Assembly: GCF_002019605.1 (NCBI RefSeq)
Contig: NZ_KV917368.1
Span: 1,507,617-1,571,616 of the forward strand
Direction of reading: 5' to 3'
DNA length: 64,000 nucleotides
Origin: Alkalihalobacterium alkalinitrilicum
GTDB taxonomy: Bacteria > Bacillota > Bacilli > Bacillales > Bacillaceae_F
The notes under the pieces were generated by a model. That model ran no database searches and was not told where the DNA came from. It worked only from the letters and a program-made list of their open reading frames with translations. Of this stretch, positions 26,422-34,349 are shown piece after piece. Each line of letters begins with the position of its first letter. Positions within the stretch are counted from its first letter, which is position 1. The translations under genes and the position numbers were made by a program.

Positions 26422-26823
26422 CTAACCTTGGGTTATTTCACGTAGTTGGGTGACTTTCTCATTAAGATACTGAAGATCTAATTCTTGAAGAACTTCTTTA
26501 TTAAAGCCTTTATAAATATATTTGCTGAACTACCATACTTTATTCTTTATCTTTTTTTCATTTACTTCTGAAATGGCGATTAACGCTTCATAAGTAGCAA
26601 GAATAATAGAGATATCAAATTTGCCATAATGGCAAATTTGATAAAAAGTAACGTAAAGTAACTCTTCAACCTTCTTTTGTGGCGAAATTACTCTTATAAT
26701 ACTATTTTCAGAGTAAGTTACATAATTACCGTCTTGCTTACAGGCTTCCGATAATAATTTCCCTAAATGCAATATACCATCAATGGCTGTATTTGGATCA
26801 TTAATTCCTAAGTAAACACTTAA
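26422..26823 (-). pseudogene. C-terminal fragment of a DUF2254 membrane-protein gene, interrupted by a stop codon
   Basis: GINDPNTAIDGILHLGKLL followed by ELLYVTFYQICHYGKFDIS matches the soluble C-terminal half of DUF2254 proteins. The frame meets a TAG at 26530-26532 but continues in the same frame for 35 more codons (YIYKGFNKEVLQELDLQYL) to a TAG at 26422-26424, so the stop looks like a nonsense mutation. The membrane-spanning N-terminal half is missing: upstream of about 26820 the sequence is the repeat element at 26817-26968, and the apparent start MMLVTQTLSQ is encoded by that element. The gene was evidently truncated there. Confidence 0.65.
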
Positions 26824-26968
26824 ATGAACACAGACTAAGAATGTCACGTCCTGTGACAACGTCTGTGTGACCAGCATCATGCTGGCCTCAGTAACAACCC
26901 GATTGGTTCAACTAATATTCAATGGGCGCTGAAGGAAACACCCCACTGATTGAAGTTTTACTTTATTG
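26817..26968 (-). repeat. Structured repeat, partial copy of the omega-RNA-like element at 51121-51356
   Basis: On the minus strand this segment shares AAAGTRAAACTTC, TTAGTTG, GGTCACACAGACG, CAGGACGTG and TTAGTCTGTGTTCATTTA with 51145-51270. Three stems can be drawn: GGCCAGCA/TGCTGGTC (26869-26887), ACACAGAC/GTCTGTGT (26828-26868) and, inside it, GTCAC/GTGAC around the loop AGGAC. It ends where the DUF2254 fragment starts and lacks the terminal hairpin of the other copy. Confidence 0.6.
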
Positions 26969-27077
26969 TATCCTTATCGCTAAATGTTATAATTGACTTA
27001 TTATTTCATATTAATTAATCATTTCTAAAGAATATTTTGTTCATAATTTATCAATCTTCCCTTCTCCATTGTCTCAT

Positions 27078-27233
27078 TTAATGTGATGATATGTTACCTT
27101 TCTTTAATTCGTTTCGTTCCGAATGATAATCTTCGTTATTTACACTTACGTTTGTCATAAAAATATTAATACAAACAACGACGATAATAAGCCAAACCCA
27201 CCACTTTTTCCAAAACGGGGTCTTCTTTCTCAT
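27078..27233 (-). CDS. Small single-pass membrane protein, 51 residues
   Basis: An AAAAAGGATG site about nine bases before ATG 27233 opens a frame of 51 codons. The product begins MRKKTPFWKKWWVWLIIVVV and has one transmembrane helix (about residues 11-27), then a hydrophilic tail ending GNISSH. A positively charged, Trp-rich N-terminus before a helix is typical of the anchor of DUF4352-like extracellular proteins, so this could be a genuine small protein or the front of a truncated one. No partner gene is evident. Confidence 0.5.
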   Translation of the reverse strand: MRKKTPFWKKWWVWLIIVVVCINIFMTNVSVNNEDYHSERNELKKGNISSH

Positions 27234-27337
27234 TTCTAATTCATCCTTTTTTAACAAAAATTAAACTACTTTTTATAATAGCCACTCCCAACAGCTTTAT
27301 ACTTTTGTCACTCTTTGATATTAAATGAAAGAAAGAA

Positions 27338-27369
27338 AAACACCTTCCGTATATTGACGAAAAGGTGCT
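27338..27369 (-). terminator. Terminator of mreBH
   Basis: CACCTT and AAGGTG arms form a short stem. On the minus strand it is followed by TTTTTCTTTC. It lies 30 bases beyond the mreBH stop codon. Confidence 0.6.
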
Positions 27370-27398
27370 TACCAAACGATTAAATTCGTATCACTCTA

Positions 27399-28406
27399 TT
27401 ATACAACCCGTTTTTTTAATCTAGATAACATCTTAAGAGACTTTCCAGTACCGATAGCGACGGATTCTAAAGGGCTAGGTGCTATCATAACAGGAACGAC
27501 AATCTGTTCACTTAACCATTCTTCTAATCCATTTAATAAAGCTCCACCACCTGTAAGGATAACTCCACGATCCACAATATCACCACTTAACTCTGGTGGA
27601 CACTCTTCTAGGGTCGCGCGAATAGCCTCTAATATGTGGAGAAGGTCTTCATTCATCGATTGCTGAATTTCTGTTGAATGGATCGTAACATTTTTAGGTA
27701 AACCTGTGACGAGATCTCTCCCTCGAATATCCATTGATTCCTTTTCATGTTCACAAGGTGCATAGCCAATGTCTATTTTGATTTGTTCTGCGGTTCTTTC
27801 ACCAATTAAGAGGTTATACTTTTTTCGTACATATTGAATAATCCCTTCATCAAACTTGTGCCCACCAATTCGTACCGACTGACAAGATACAACTCCACCA
27901 AAAGAGATAATTCCGATTTCTGTTGTCCCTCCACCGATGTCTACGATAACATTGGCAATCGGTTCATCTACTGGCAATCCAGCTCCAATCGCAGCTGCGA
28001 CAGGTCCTTCAATAAGTTCTACCTGTTTAGCTCCACAACTTCTTACTGCATCAATGATTGCGCGTTGTTCGACCGATGTTGAACCTGATGGAGTGCATAC
28101 GATGACACTCGGTTTTCTAAAGGATAATCCTAGCTTTTTTGCTGAGAATTTCATTACATGTTTAAGTAACATCGCTGTAACATCAAAATCAGCGATTACT
28201 CCATTTTTTAACGGATTTACCACTTTAATATTTTCAGGAGTTTTACCAACCATTTGTTTTGCGTCGGATCCAACCGCTACGACTTCATGCGAATGTTTAT
28301 TTATAGCAACAATTGTAGGCTCATTAAAGATAATACCTTTATCTCGACTATAAACTAGAGTATTTGCTGTTCCTAAATCTATCCCTATTTCAAAATTCGA
28401 AAACAT
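27399..28406 (-). CDS. mreBH: Rod-shape actin homologue MreBH
   Basis: This bacterial actin of the MreB family has 335 residues, the length of B. subtilis MreBH. It polymerises under the membrane and directs lateral wall synthesis; MreBH positions the hydrolase LytE. Actin-fold motifs are visible: phosphate-1 [14 protein letters not shown] near residue 7, [12 protein letters not shown] near 105, phosphate-2 [19 protein letters not shown] near 155 and adenosine [17 protein letters not shown] near 285. ATG 28406 has GGTGG at the right distance; the 12-base extension would use a TTG. It sits outside the mreBCD operon, which favours the MreBH paralogue over MreB. Confidence 0.88.
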   Translation of the reverse strand: MFSNFEIGIDLGTANTLVYSRDKGIIFNEPTIVAINKHSHEVVAVGSDAKQMVGKTPENIKVVNPLKNGVIADFDVTAMLLKHVMKFSAKKLGLSFRKPSVIVCTPSGSTSVEQRAIIDAVRSCGAKQVELIEGPVAAAIGAGLPVDEPIANVIVDIGGGTTEIGIISFGGVVSCQSVRIGGHKFDEGIIQYVRKKYNLLIGERTAEQIKIDIGYAPCEHEKESMDIRGRDLVTGLPKNVTIHSTEIQQSMNEDLLHILEAIRATLEECPPELSGDIVDRGVILTGGGALLNGLEEWLSEQIVVPVMIAPSPLESVAIGTGKSLKMLSRLKKRVV

Positions 28407-28850
28407 ATATTCCACCAACTTTTTTATTCATAATTATTTTGTTCAAAAAAGGTTAAGATAACAAAGCTTCGAGTATTTCAATGCTATTTTCACAGAATAG
28501 AAACATCTTCTGCTTTTTGAATCACTTCGGAGAAAAGTAACAAAGAGGATTAAAGCAAGTTTCAGGTTTTTGAACAACTTTATTAGGTAATTTTATCAAC
28601 AAGTTAAACTAGAAAATAGCTTCTATCGCCTTATCTTCTATGTAAAATCATGTGTGAATATGTAAAGAAAAATCGAAAATAAGGACAATAGGACGAGTGA
28701 ATGTCATATTGCGGAGTGAATATGAAGGACAATAATTATATAGAACTATTTCGATACGACTATATAGGGTTTTAAAGATTTTATCATTAAGTTGTTAAAA
28801 TTGGATAATACTCTACTTTGTGTAAAATTATAGGCTAGAATAAGTTATGA
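28407..28850. other. Intergenic region upstream of mreBH, no gene seen
   Basis: About 440 AT-rich bases lie between mreBH and the next terminator. They should include the mreBH promoter. I found no convincing open frame. A possible SigI-type promoter was considered and rejected as too weak. Confidence 0.5.
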
Positions 28851-28854
28851 AAAA

Positions 28855-28880
28855 GGCTGCCTCAATAATGAGTACAGCCC
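28855..28880 (-). terminator. Terminator of the reductase/hydrolase gene pair
   Basis: GGGCTG..CTCA pairs with TGAG..CAGCC (minus-strand sense), with small internal bulges. TTTTTC follows on the minus strand, just beyond the hydrolase stop. Confidence 0.65.
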
Positions 28881-28888
28881 TTTGATAT

Positions 28889-29707
28889 CTAGATTGCTTT
28901 TCTACATTTACTTACTTCTTCTTTTGTATCACTATATTTCTTAAAAAACGCCAATGATATTTCATTAAATTGCTTAGAACCTTCTATATTACAAACATGA
29001 CCGCACTTATCAAGAATTAAAAGTTTACAATTTTGAATTTCGGGAATTTCTTTTTTTATGAAATCAATAAACATATGGTCATTAACGCCAGAAACATATA
29101 GAGTCGGAAAATTTTTCTTTAATTTTAAAAAAGAGAGATACGATTGTTCTGTTTCTTTTTTTACGATATTAAACCATTTTATAAATTCTGTTTTCCCAAG
29201 TTTTTTTGCTTCTTTTATAAATATCGATCTAGATTTCTCGTGCTGTTTATTAGGCATAATAATGTATGCAAAGAAGCTATATAACCACATATAAGGGATA
29301 ATCTTTTTTCCGATATCTCCTATCATTAAAAGCAGTTTACATCGCCTATTAAACTTTAAGGCAGCCCCTGCTTGAGTTAATGTTTCAACCCGTTCTGGAC
29401 TAATGATGGCTATATTATGATTAACAATCGTCCCTAGTGAAATACCGACAAAGTGAGCTGACTTAATATCAAGATAATCCAATACTTTTAATACTTCTTT
29501 AGCAATAAATGCAAAAGTATAATGAGCAACAGTTGTGTATTTGTCTTTTGATTTGCCATGGCCACATAAATCTACTAATAAAACATTATATGACTTTTTG
29601 TATTCATCAATTTGTTTGTACCATATGTTCGAGTTTCCACCTAATCCATGGATTAATACGAGCCAAGAATGTTTGGGTGATCTCTCATAAGTTGTATAAT
29701 ATAGCAT
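28889..29707 (-). CDS. Alpha/beta hydrolase
   Basis: The product is a 272-residue alpha/beta-fold hydrolase. ATG 29707 (MLYYTTYERSP) is chosen because AAGGAG lies six bases ahead; a longer frame has no site. The oxyanion region is IHGLGGNSNIW near residue 23, and the nucleophile elbow is GISLG in VGISLGTIVN near residue 90. A late Asp (SGVNDHMF near 210) and His (LDKCGHVCNIEG near 240) complete the triad. It follows the SDR-type reductase gene by 13 bases, so the two are co-transcribed, which suggests consecutive steps on an acyl or ester substrate. The substrate is unknown. Confidence 0.8.
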   Translation of the reverse strand: MLYYTTYERSPKHSWLVLIHGLGGNSNIWYKQIDEYKKSYNVLLVDLCGHGKSKDKYTTVAHYTFAFIAKEVLKVLDYLDIKSAHFVGISLGTIVNHNIAIISPERVETLTQAGAALKFNRRCKLLLMIGDIGKKIIPYMWLYSFFAYIIMPNKQHEKSRSIFIKEAKKLGKTEFIKWFNIVKKETEQSYLSFLKLKKNFPTLYVSGVNDHMFIDFIKKEIPEIQNCKLLILDKCGHVCNIEGSKQFNEISLAFFKKYSDTKEEVSKCRKAI

Positions 29708-29720
29708 GAACATCTCCTTA

Positions 29721-30788
29721 TTAAGATAATACAGGCTCTCTCTCTTTCTTGTAACCAACAATAATCGTCTTGAACATTTCCTCATCCATCTTTAAAACAC
29801 TGTTATCTGTTTCTTTTAGTAGTTGAAGGGTGTTGGAAATGTCAAAATCAATATCTCGATTAAAATAAACCTTAAAACTCGAAATGAAATCGTTCAGAAC
29901 TACTTCTTCTTTTGTCAGTGTTATATTTTCTTTTTGGCTAAATTGAATTTGTGGTAAATCTAATAATTTTTCTATCACTTTTAACCCTATATTATTAACT
30001 GGTGGATTTGGATTGGTAATATGGTAAATCTTTCGACTTTCGGCTTTCTCTATACCAGCTAATAAAATATCACAAACATAATCAACTGGAACGAAATTTT
30101 GGGTACCTATAGGATTTCCGATAATAGTAAATGTTTTTTGTTTATATTCTCCCCCAACCCTAGCTACTCGCTTTTTAAAAATTTCAAGCCCTTTCAAAAA
30201 ACCATATAAACCAAACACCGAATCCGTTTCCCCTGTTTTTGAGTCACCTACAATAATCGCTGGTCTAAAAATTGAAACTTTCATAGTTTCACTGTAATTC
30301 ATTACTAAATGTTCCGCTTCACATTTCGTTCTTTCATAAGCATTGTTAAATTCTCCATTAAGATCATGTAACTTTTCAATTGCACGGTCTTTCTTACCTA
30401 AGGTATAAGCGGTACTTACATAGAAGTAAGATTTTACTCCGATGTTTTTTGCGAACTCCAACGTGTTTTGAGTTCCATTGTAGTTAATCTCACGTAGTTC
30501 ATCCTTCTTTTTAATATCGAATGACAACAATGCCGCAATATGGTAAAAAACATCGATGTTGCTGAATAGTCTGTTTTGATCTTCTTTAGAGATCGATAAG
30601 TCATGATTTGAAAGTTCACCCTCAATCACTTCCACCTGTGATTGTAAATGTAAAGGAATTTTATCTAATAAGTTCTGACTCTTCTTTTTAGAACGAGCCA
30701 AGACATAAACTTTATGTTTTGAATTAATAAGTTGTAAAATAAGTTGGGTACCTAAAAATCCTGTACCACCAGTTAAAAAAACATTCAT
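29721..30788 (-). CDS. Extended SDR / thioester reductase-like NAD(P)-dependent oxidoreductase
   Basis: The 355-residue protein has an N-terminal Rossmann motif FLTGGTGFLGTQL (residues 4-16) and the catalytic Tyr-Lys pair in NAYERTKCEAEHLV near residue 150. GNPIGTQNFVPVDYVCD near 230 is characteristic of the NAD_binding_4 group, which includes fatty acyl-CoA and thioester reductases. The last 80 residues show no recognised domain. It is the first gene of a pair with an alpha/beta hydrolase 13 bases downstream. A role in lipid or acyl-chain metabolism is an inference. Confidence 0.75.
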   Translation of the reverse strand: MNVFLTGGTGFLGTQLILQLINSKHKVYVLARSKKKSQNLLDKIPLHLQSQVEVIEGELSNHDLSISKEDQNRLFSNIDVFYHIAALLSFDIKKKDELREINYNGTQNTLEFAKNIGVKSYFYVSTAYTLGKKDRAIEKLHDLNGEFNNAYERTKCEAEHLVMNYSETMKVSIFRPAIIVGDSKTGETDSVFGLYGFLKGLEIFKKRVARVGGEYKQKTFTIIGNPIGTQNFVPVDYVCDILLAGIEKAESRKIYHITNPNPPVNNIGLKVIEKLLDLPQIQFSQKENITLTKEEVVLNDFISSFKVYFNRDIDFDISNTLQLLKETDNSVLKMDEEMFKTIIVGYKKEREPVLS

Positions 30789-31035
30789 CTTGTTGCTCCT
30801 TTCCGAGCTGCAAACTTTAACTCAGAGTCAAGTATAACAAAATTTCAATGATAATTTTATGTATAAATCTTTCAATATTGTGAAGACGCTTCCTTACTTT
30901 CATTCAAAAAGTAGAAATAATGGTAATTATTATGATATTCACTATTCGTTAGTCCATTTACATACACTATATTAGCGACTACATCTCCGTTTTTAATTTT
31001 ACCCTGTAATCTAATTTTGGAAAGGATGGTAATAA

Positions 31036-31206
31036 ATGTGGTTGACAGTAAAGGAAAAACAATATTTGGCCAACTTACTAGTCAAACAAAAGAGAAAGGT
31101 GTTTATATCAAAAGAGGAAAATGAATTAATTAATACAATCTATCAGAAATTAGGACAAACCACAAACAATCAAACCATTAATAAAATCAGAAAACCTAAA
31201 CTATAA
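31036..31206 (+). CDS. Small basic protein of unknown function, 56 residues
   Basis: A GGAAAGGATGG site precedes ATG 31036. The product reads MWLTVKEKQYLANLLVKQKR, a middle acidic segment (SKEENELINTIYQKLG) and a basic tail ending KIRKPKL. It is helical and soluble in appearance, with no membrane segment. I do not recognise the family. A strong hairpin follows 44 bases later, supporting a real transcription unit. Confidence 0.55.
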   Translation: MWLTVKEKQYLANLLVKQKRKVFISKEENELINTIYQKLGQTTNNQTINKIRKPKL

Positions 31207-31249
31207 AGCTGGTAAACTAATTTTTGAACCTACAAATAATAAGAAGAAA

Positions 31250-31278
31250 GAAGGGTATGAGTTTCCTCCATACCCTTC
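31250..31278. terminator. Bidirectional terminator
   Basis: GAAGGGTATG and CATACCCTTC are perfectly complementary around a nine-base loop. It lies between the small plus-strand gene and the convergent DMT transporter gene, with A-rich and T-containing flanks. Confidence 0.8.
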
Positions 31279-31282
31279 TTAA

Positions 31283-32224
31283 CTAACTGGACTTCTTCAA
31301 CATGGCTTTTTCCTTTTTCGCTAATATTCTCTTGTCCAACAATCCCGTTGTTAGATAAACACCGGTAAAGACAAACAGACCACCTATTACTTGAACGAGT
31401 GTAATCATTTGCCCTAAGCTAATACTAATGATAGCCGTGAAAACGGGTATCAAGTTTAAAAATACCCCTGACTGACTAGCACCAATTTCTCTAACGGCAA
31501 TGTTCCAAAATATAAATGAACCAACCGAAGGAAATAGGACGAAATAAACTATGCCGGTTAAGGCTAATGGACTTAGTTCTGAAAAATTGATCCCTTGAGC
31601 GAATGCAAAAGGAGCAAAAAGAATCATAGCGATTAAAGCAGATACCGCCGTTGCCGCAATCGGTGGTAGCGACAGCCGCTTTCCGATGATGGAATAAAAG
31701 GTCCAAACAATGATGGTTCCAACCATTAAGAGGTCACCTTTATTAAAGTCAAATTGAAAAATACGTGCAATATTCCCTTCCGTTAAAATCACAAACGCTC
31801 CAATTAAAGAAATAATAAATCCAAGAAGTTGCATTTTAGACAATTTTTCTTTTAATAAAATGACTGACGCAACAACAATGACACCTGGGTTCATTGCCGC
31901 TACTAATGAAGCATTGGTTGAGGTGGTGTATTCTAATGCGGAATAAAGAATTAAATTATACCCGATAATTCCAAGAATTCCGTTAAGAATTAAATAATGC
32001 CAATCCTTTTTCACAAGCTTCCAGTTCGGCTTCTCAACAAAATAAGCAATTGGAAATAAAAGAAATAAAGCTAAAAACCACCTTGAAAATGTCATCCAAA
32101 CGGGGTCCATTTCATTAACGACGTAACTACCCATTACAAAATTCCCCGCCCAAAACAAGGTAGCTAATATTAACATGATCCATACCTGATATTTTTTCAC
32201 CTTATGCACAACCTTTAAATGCAC
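31283..32224 (-). CDS. DMT-superfamily EamA-type metabolite exporter
   Basis: The 313-residue protein has ten predicted transmembrane helices in two EamA repeats, with typical signatures: LFWAGNFVMG and WMTFSRWFLALFLL in the first, and GIVYFVLFPSVGSFIFWNIAV near residue 225 in the second. The frame opens with GTG 32224, four bases after the oxidoreductase stop; a GTG at codon 9 preceded by AAAGG is another possible start. It appears to form an operon with the upstream quinone-oxidoreductase-like gene. The transported metabolite is unknown. Confidence 0.8.
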   Translation of the reverse strand: MHLKVVHKVKKYQVWIMLILATLFWAGNFVMGSYVVNEMDPVWMTFSRWFLALFLLFPIAYFVEKPNWKLVKKDWHYLILNGILGIIGYNLILYSALEYTTSTNASLVAAMNPGVIVVASVILLKEKLSKMQLLGFIISLIGAFVILTEGNIARIFQFDFNKGDLLMVGTIIVWTFYSIIGKRLSLPPIAATAVSALIAMILFAPFAFAQGINFSELSPLALTGIVYFVLFPSVGSFIFWNIAVREIGASQSGVFLNLIPVFTAIISISLGQMITLVQVIGGLFVFTGVYLTTGLLDKRILAKKEKAMLKKSS

Positions 32225-32227
32225 TAA

Positions 32228-33217
32228 TTAAATTTTAACAACGACTCGCCCACGAATTTGTCCTTTTAAGATTGAAGCTAAATGTTGTGGTAATTGTTGT
32301 AAGTCACTATTAACTGCAATCATGTTCAAGTTTTCAGGTTTATACTCATCAGCTAGAAGCTCCCACATTTCCTTTCTAAGATCCATAGGGCAATAGACAG
32401 AGTCAATGCCTAATAAATTTACTCCACGAAGAATGAACGGGAATACTGTAGTTGCAACATCCATTCCACCTGTTAAGCCACTTACAGCTACAGATCCCCC
32501 GTAATGAACTCGACTTAAAATCGCTGCTAAAGTCCTTCCACCTACAGGATCAACCGCACCTGCCCAATATTGTTTGTCAAGTGGACGAATTTTCTCTGGA
32601 ACAACATCTTCACGAGAAATAACATCTTTTGCCCCCAGTTTATGTAAATAGTTATGTTCTTCTTCCTTACCCGTACTTGCTACTACATCGTAACCACGCT
32701 TATTTAAAATAGCAATAGCAATACTCCCTACACCACCTGTCGCCCCCGTAACAAGAACCTTCCCTTTATCTGGAGTTAAACCATTTTCTTCTAATCGATG
32801 AACAGATAATGCAGCAGTAATACCCGCTGTTCCATATATCATTGCTTCTTTTAGCGTTAATCCTTCTGGTAAAGGAACAATCCAATCGCTAGGTATGCGA
32901 GCGTACTCACCATATCCACCAAAATGGGAAACACCGATTTCATAGCTCGTTGCAATAACTTGATCCCCTTCTTTATATCGAGGGTCTTCTGAAGACACAA
33001 CTACACCTGCCAAGTCAATTCCAGGAATAAACGGATACGATTGAACCACTTTACCATTCGGAATACTTGCCAGTCCATCTTTATAATTTACACTAGAATA
33101 TTGCACATTAATTAATACATTCCCATCAGGAAGGTCATCCATTGATACTCCCTTAATATCTAGTGAAAAATCTTCTCCCGTTTTATTCACTACTAAAGCT
33201 TTAAATTGTTTACTCAT
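32228..33217 (-). CDS. YhdH/AcuI-type zinc-free medium-chain oxidoreductase (acrylyl-CoA reductase-like)
   Basis: The NADPH-dependent medium-chain reductase has 329 residues. The N-terminal GroES-like domain holds SSVNYKDGLA and PFIPGIDLAGVV; the Rossmann motif is VTGATGGVGSIAIAIL near residue 150. DKQYWAGAVDPVGG and GSVAVSGLTGGMD are typical of the YhdH/YhfP/AcuI family, which reduces acrylyl-CoA or related enones. No zinc ligands are present. The gene is divergent from a TetR regulator and precedes an EamA exporter, so detoxification of a reactive carbonyl or enone under TetR control is a fair inference. Confidence 0.85.
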   Translation of the reverse strand: MSKQFKALVVNKTGEDFSLDIKGVSMDDLPDGNVLINVQYSSVNYKDGLASIPNGKVVQSYPFIPGIDLAGVVVSSEDPRYKEGDQVIATSYEIGVSHFGGYGEYARIPSDWIVPLPEGLTLKEAMIYGTAGITAALSVHRLEENGLTPDKGKVLVTGATGGVGSIAIAILNKRGYDVVASTGKEEEHNYLHKLGAKDVISREDVVPEKIRPLDKQYWAGAVDPVGGRTLAAILSRVHYGGSVAVSGLTGGMDVATTVFPFILRGVNLLGIDSVYCPMDLRKEMWELLADEYKPENLNMIAVNSDLQQLPQHLASILKGQIRGRVVVKI

Positions 33218-33253
33218 TACATAACCCTCCCAGAAATTAGCACAACTTAATAG

Positions 33254-33311
33254 TTAGTATACCAAACTTTATTCTGACTGGTCAAAATATTCTAAAAAAG
33301 TAGTATACTAA
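33254..33311. promoter_or_regulatory. Candidate TetR operator region between divergent genes
   Basis: TTAGTATAC (33254-33262) and GTATACTAA (33303-33311) are exact inverted copies flanking a 40-base core that contains the near-palindrome TGACTGGTCA (33275-33284). The region lies between the reductase and its divergent TetR gene, where an autoregulating TetR dimer would bind. Which palindrome is the true site is unknown. Confidence 0.45.
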
Positions 33312-33342
33312 TGTGAAGAGTTTTGATAAGGTGGGTAATCAA

Positions 33343-33930
33343 ATGAAGAAAAAAGCGATCGAAAGAAGAGAACAAATTTTAAAAGCAGCTTTTCAAGCAG
33401 TAGCAGACAAAGGATTTGAAGCGGTAACGTTACAAGACATTGCAGATTATGCTGGCGTTAGTAAAGGGGTAACAAATTATTATTTTCATAATAAAGAAGA
33501 TGTGTTTTCCTCTTTATTAAAGTGGGTAACCAACCAAATCTATAAAAATGAATGCTATGCAATTAATAAACAAACAACATCTGCCAAAAAGTTGGAAGCT
33601 TATATTTGTTCTGTCTTTATTAGCCCAGAAAAAAACAGGAAGTTTTATAAAGTGTACCTCGATTTTATTGCACAAGCGAGTCGGAACGAACATTATCAAC
33701 AAATCAATCTTCAATTTTACGAAAACTGTTGGGGATTGGCACGAGATATCATATCTCATGGACAAGACGAAGGGGTATTTACACGAGAACTAGACATTGA
33801 CCAAGCTTCTAAAATGATTCGATCCATTATTGATGGCGCTTTAATTCAATGGTTAATGTGTAATGAAGAAGAACTACATGATTTTTATAGAAACAGCTGT
33901 ATTAATACAATTTTGAAGCTCTTAAAATAA
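33343..33930 (+). CDS. TetR-family transcriptional regulator
   Basis: This is a dimeric repressor of 195 residues when started at ATG 33343, which has AAGGTGGG six bases upstream. The N-terminal helix-turn-helix is clear: IERREQILKAAFQAVADKG, then DIADYAGVSKGVTNYYFHNK. The ligand-binding C-terminal part is less conserved and ends NTILKLLK. It is divergent from the AcuI-like reductase/EamA pair, which it probably represses until an inducer binds. Confidence 0.87.
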   Translation: MKKKAIERREQILKAAFQAVADKGFEAVTLQDIADYAGVSKGVTNYYFHNKEDVFSSLLKWVTNQIYKNECYAINKQTTSAKKLEAYICSVFISPEKNRKFYKVYLDFIAQASRNEHYQQINLQFYENCWGLARDIISHGQDEGVFTRELDIDQASKMIRSIIDGALIQWLMCNEEELHDFYRNSCINTILKLLK

Positions 33931-33935
33931 TCTAA

Positions 33936-33970
33936 GCCATTTTTCTGGAATTTCATCCAAGGAAAATGGC
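33936..33970 (+). terminator. Terminator of the TetR gene
   Basis: GCCATTTTTC and GGAAAATGGC form a stem with one mismatch around a 15-base loop, directly after the stop codon. No long U-run follows on the plus strand. Confidence 0.5.
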
Positions 33971-34010
33971 CGCTCACTATACTTGTTACCATAGTGATTA
34001 ATTACAACTA

Positions 34011-34196
34011 TTATTCGGTACTTTTTGTTCCACCGTTTGCTTTTTTTCTAGTATTATTAATTTTCCTATCTTTTTGCTTTTCCACTGCGATATTTCTTTC
34101 TCCACTATCTGCTAATTCTTCTGCAAACTCATGACTAACTTCATTTTCGCCAAGAGCTAGTTTTAACGGTTTACCCCTATGTTTTTTATGTGGCAT
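34011..34196 (-). CDS. Small hydrophilic basic protein (YfhD-like)
   Basis: Started at ATG 34196, behind AAAGGAGG at ideal spacing, the product is 61 residues: MPHKKHRGKPLKLALGENE, then HEFAEELADSGERNIAVEK and a lysine-rich tail. Highly charged with no hydrophobic core, it resembles small Bacillus proteins of the YfhD type, some of which are abundant in spores. The similarity is weak and mainly in the EFAEELAD segment. A longer frame to 34235 lacks a site. Confidence 0.55.
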   Translation of the reverse strand: MPHKKHRGKPLKLALGENEVSHEFAEELADSGERNIAVEKQKDRKINNTRKKANGGTKSTE

Positions 34197-34349
34197 GTAT
34201 CTTTCCTCCTTTATCATTAGGCTGTTTTCGCACATGATTTATTTTTTGAAAAGAGCCTAGTTATATTTTGGTCTTACCGCTCTATTTTATGATATAAATT
34301 AACGAAAACTTTTACCGATTATTTAAAAAAGCAAATGTCATTATTACAT

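Noticed and set aside
26530..26880. Intact 116-residue gene starting MMLVTQTLSQ
   Set aside because: The first 20 codons are encoded by the structured repeat, the rest is a fragment of DUF2254, and homology continues past the stop, so it is a pseudogene.
28740..28790. SigI-type promoter for mreBH (ACCCTA..CGAA in minus-strand sense)
   Set aside because: The -35-like block differs from the expected C-run and lies more than 330 bases from the start codon.
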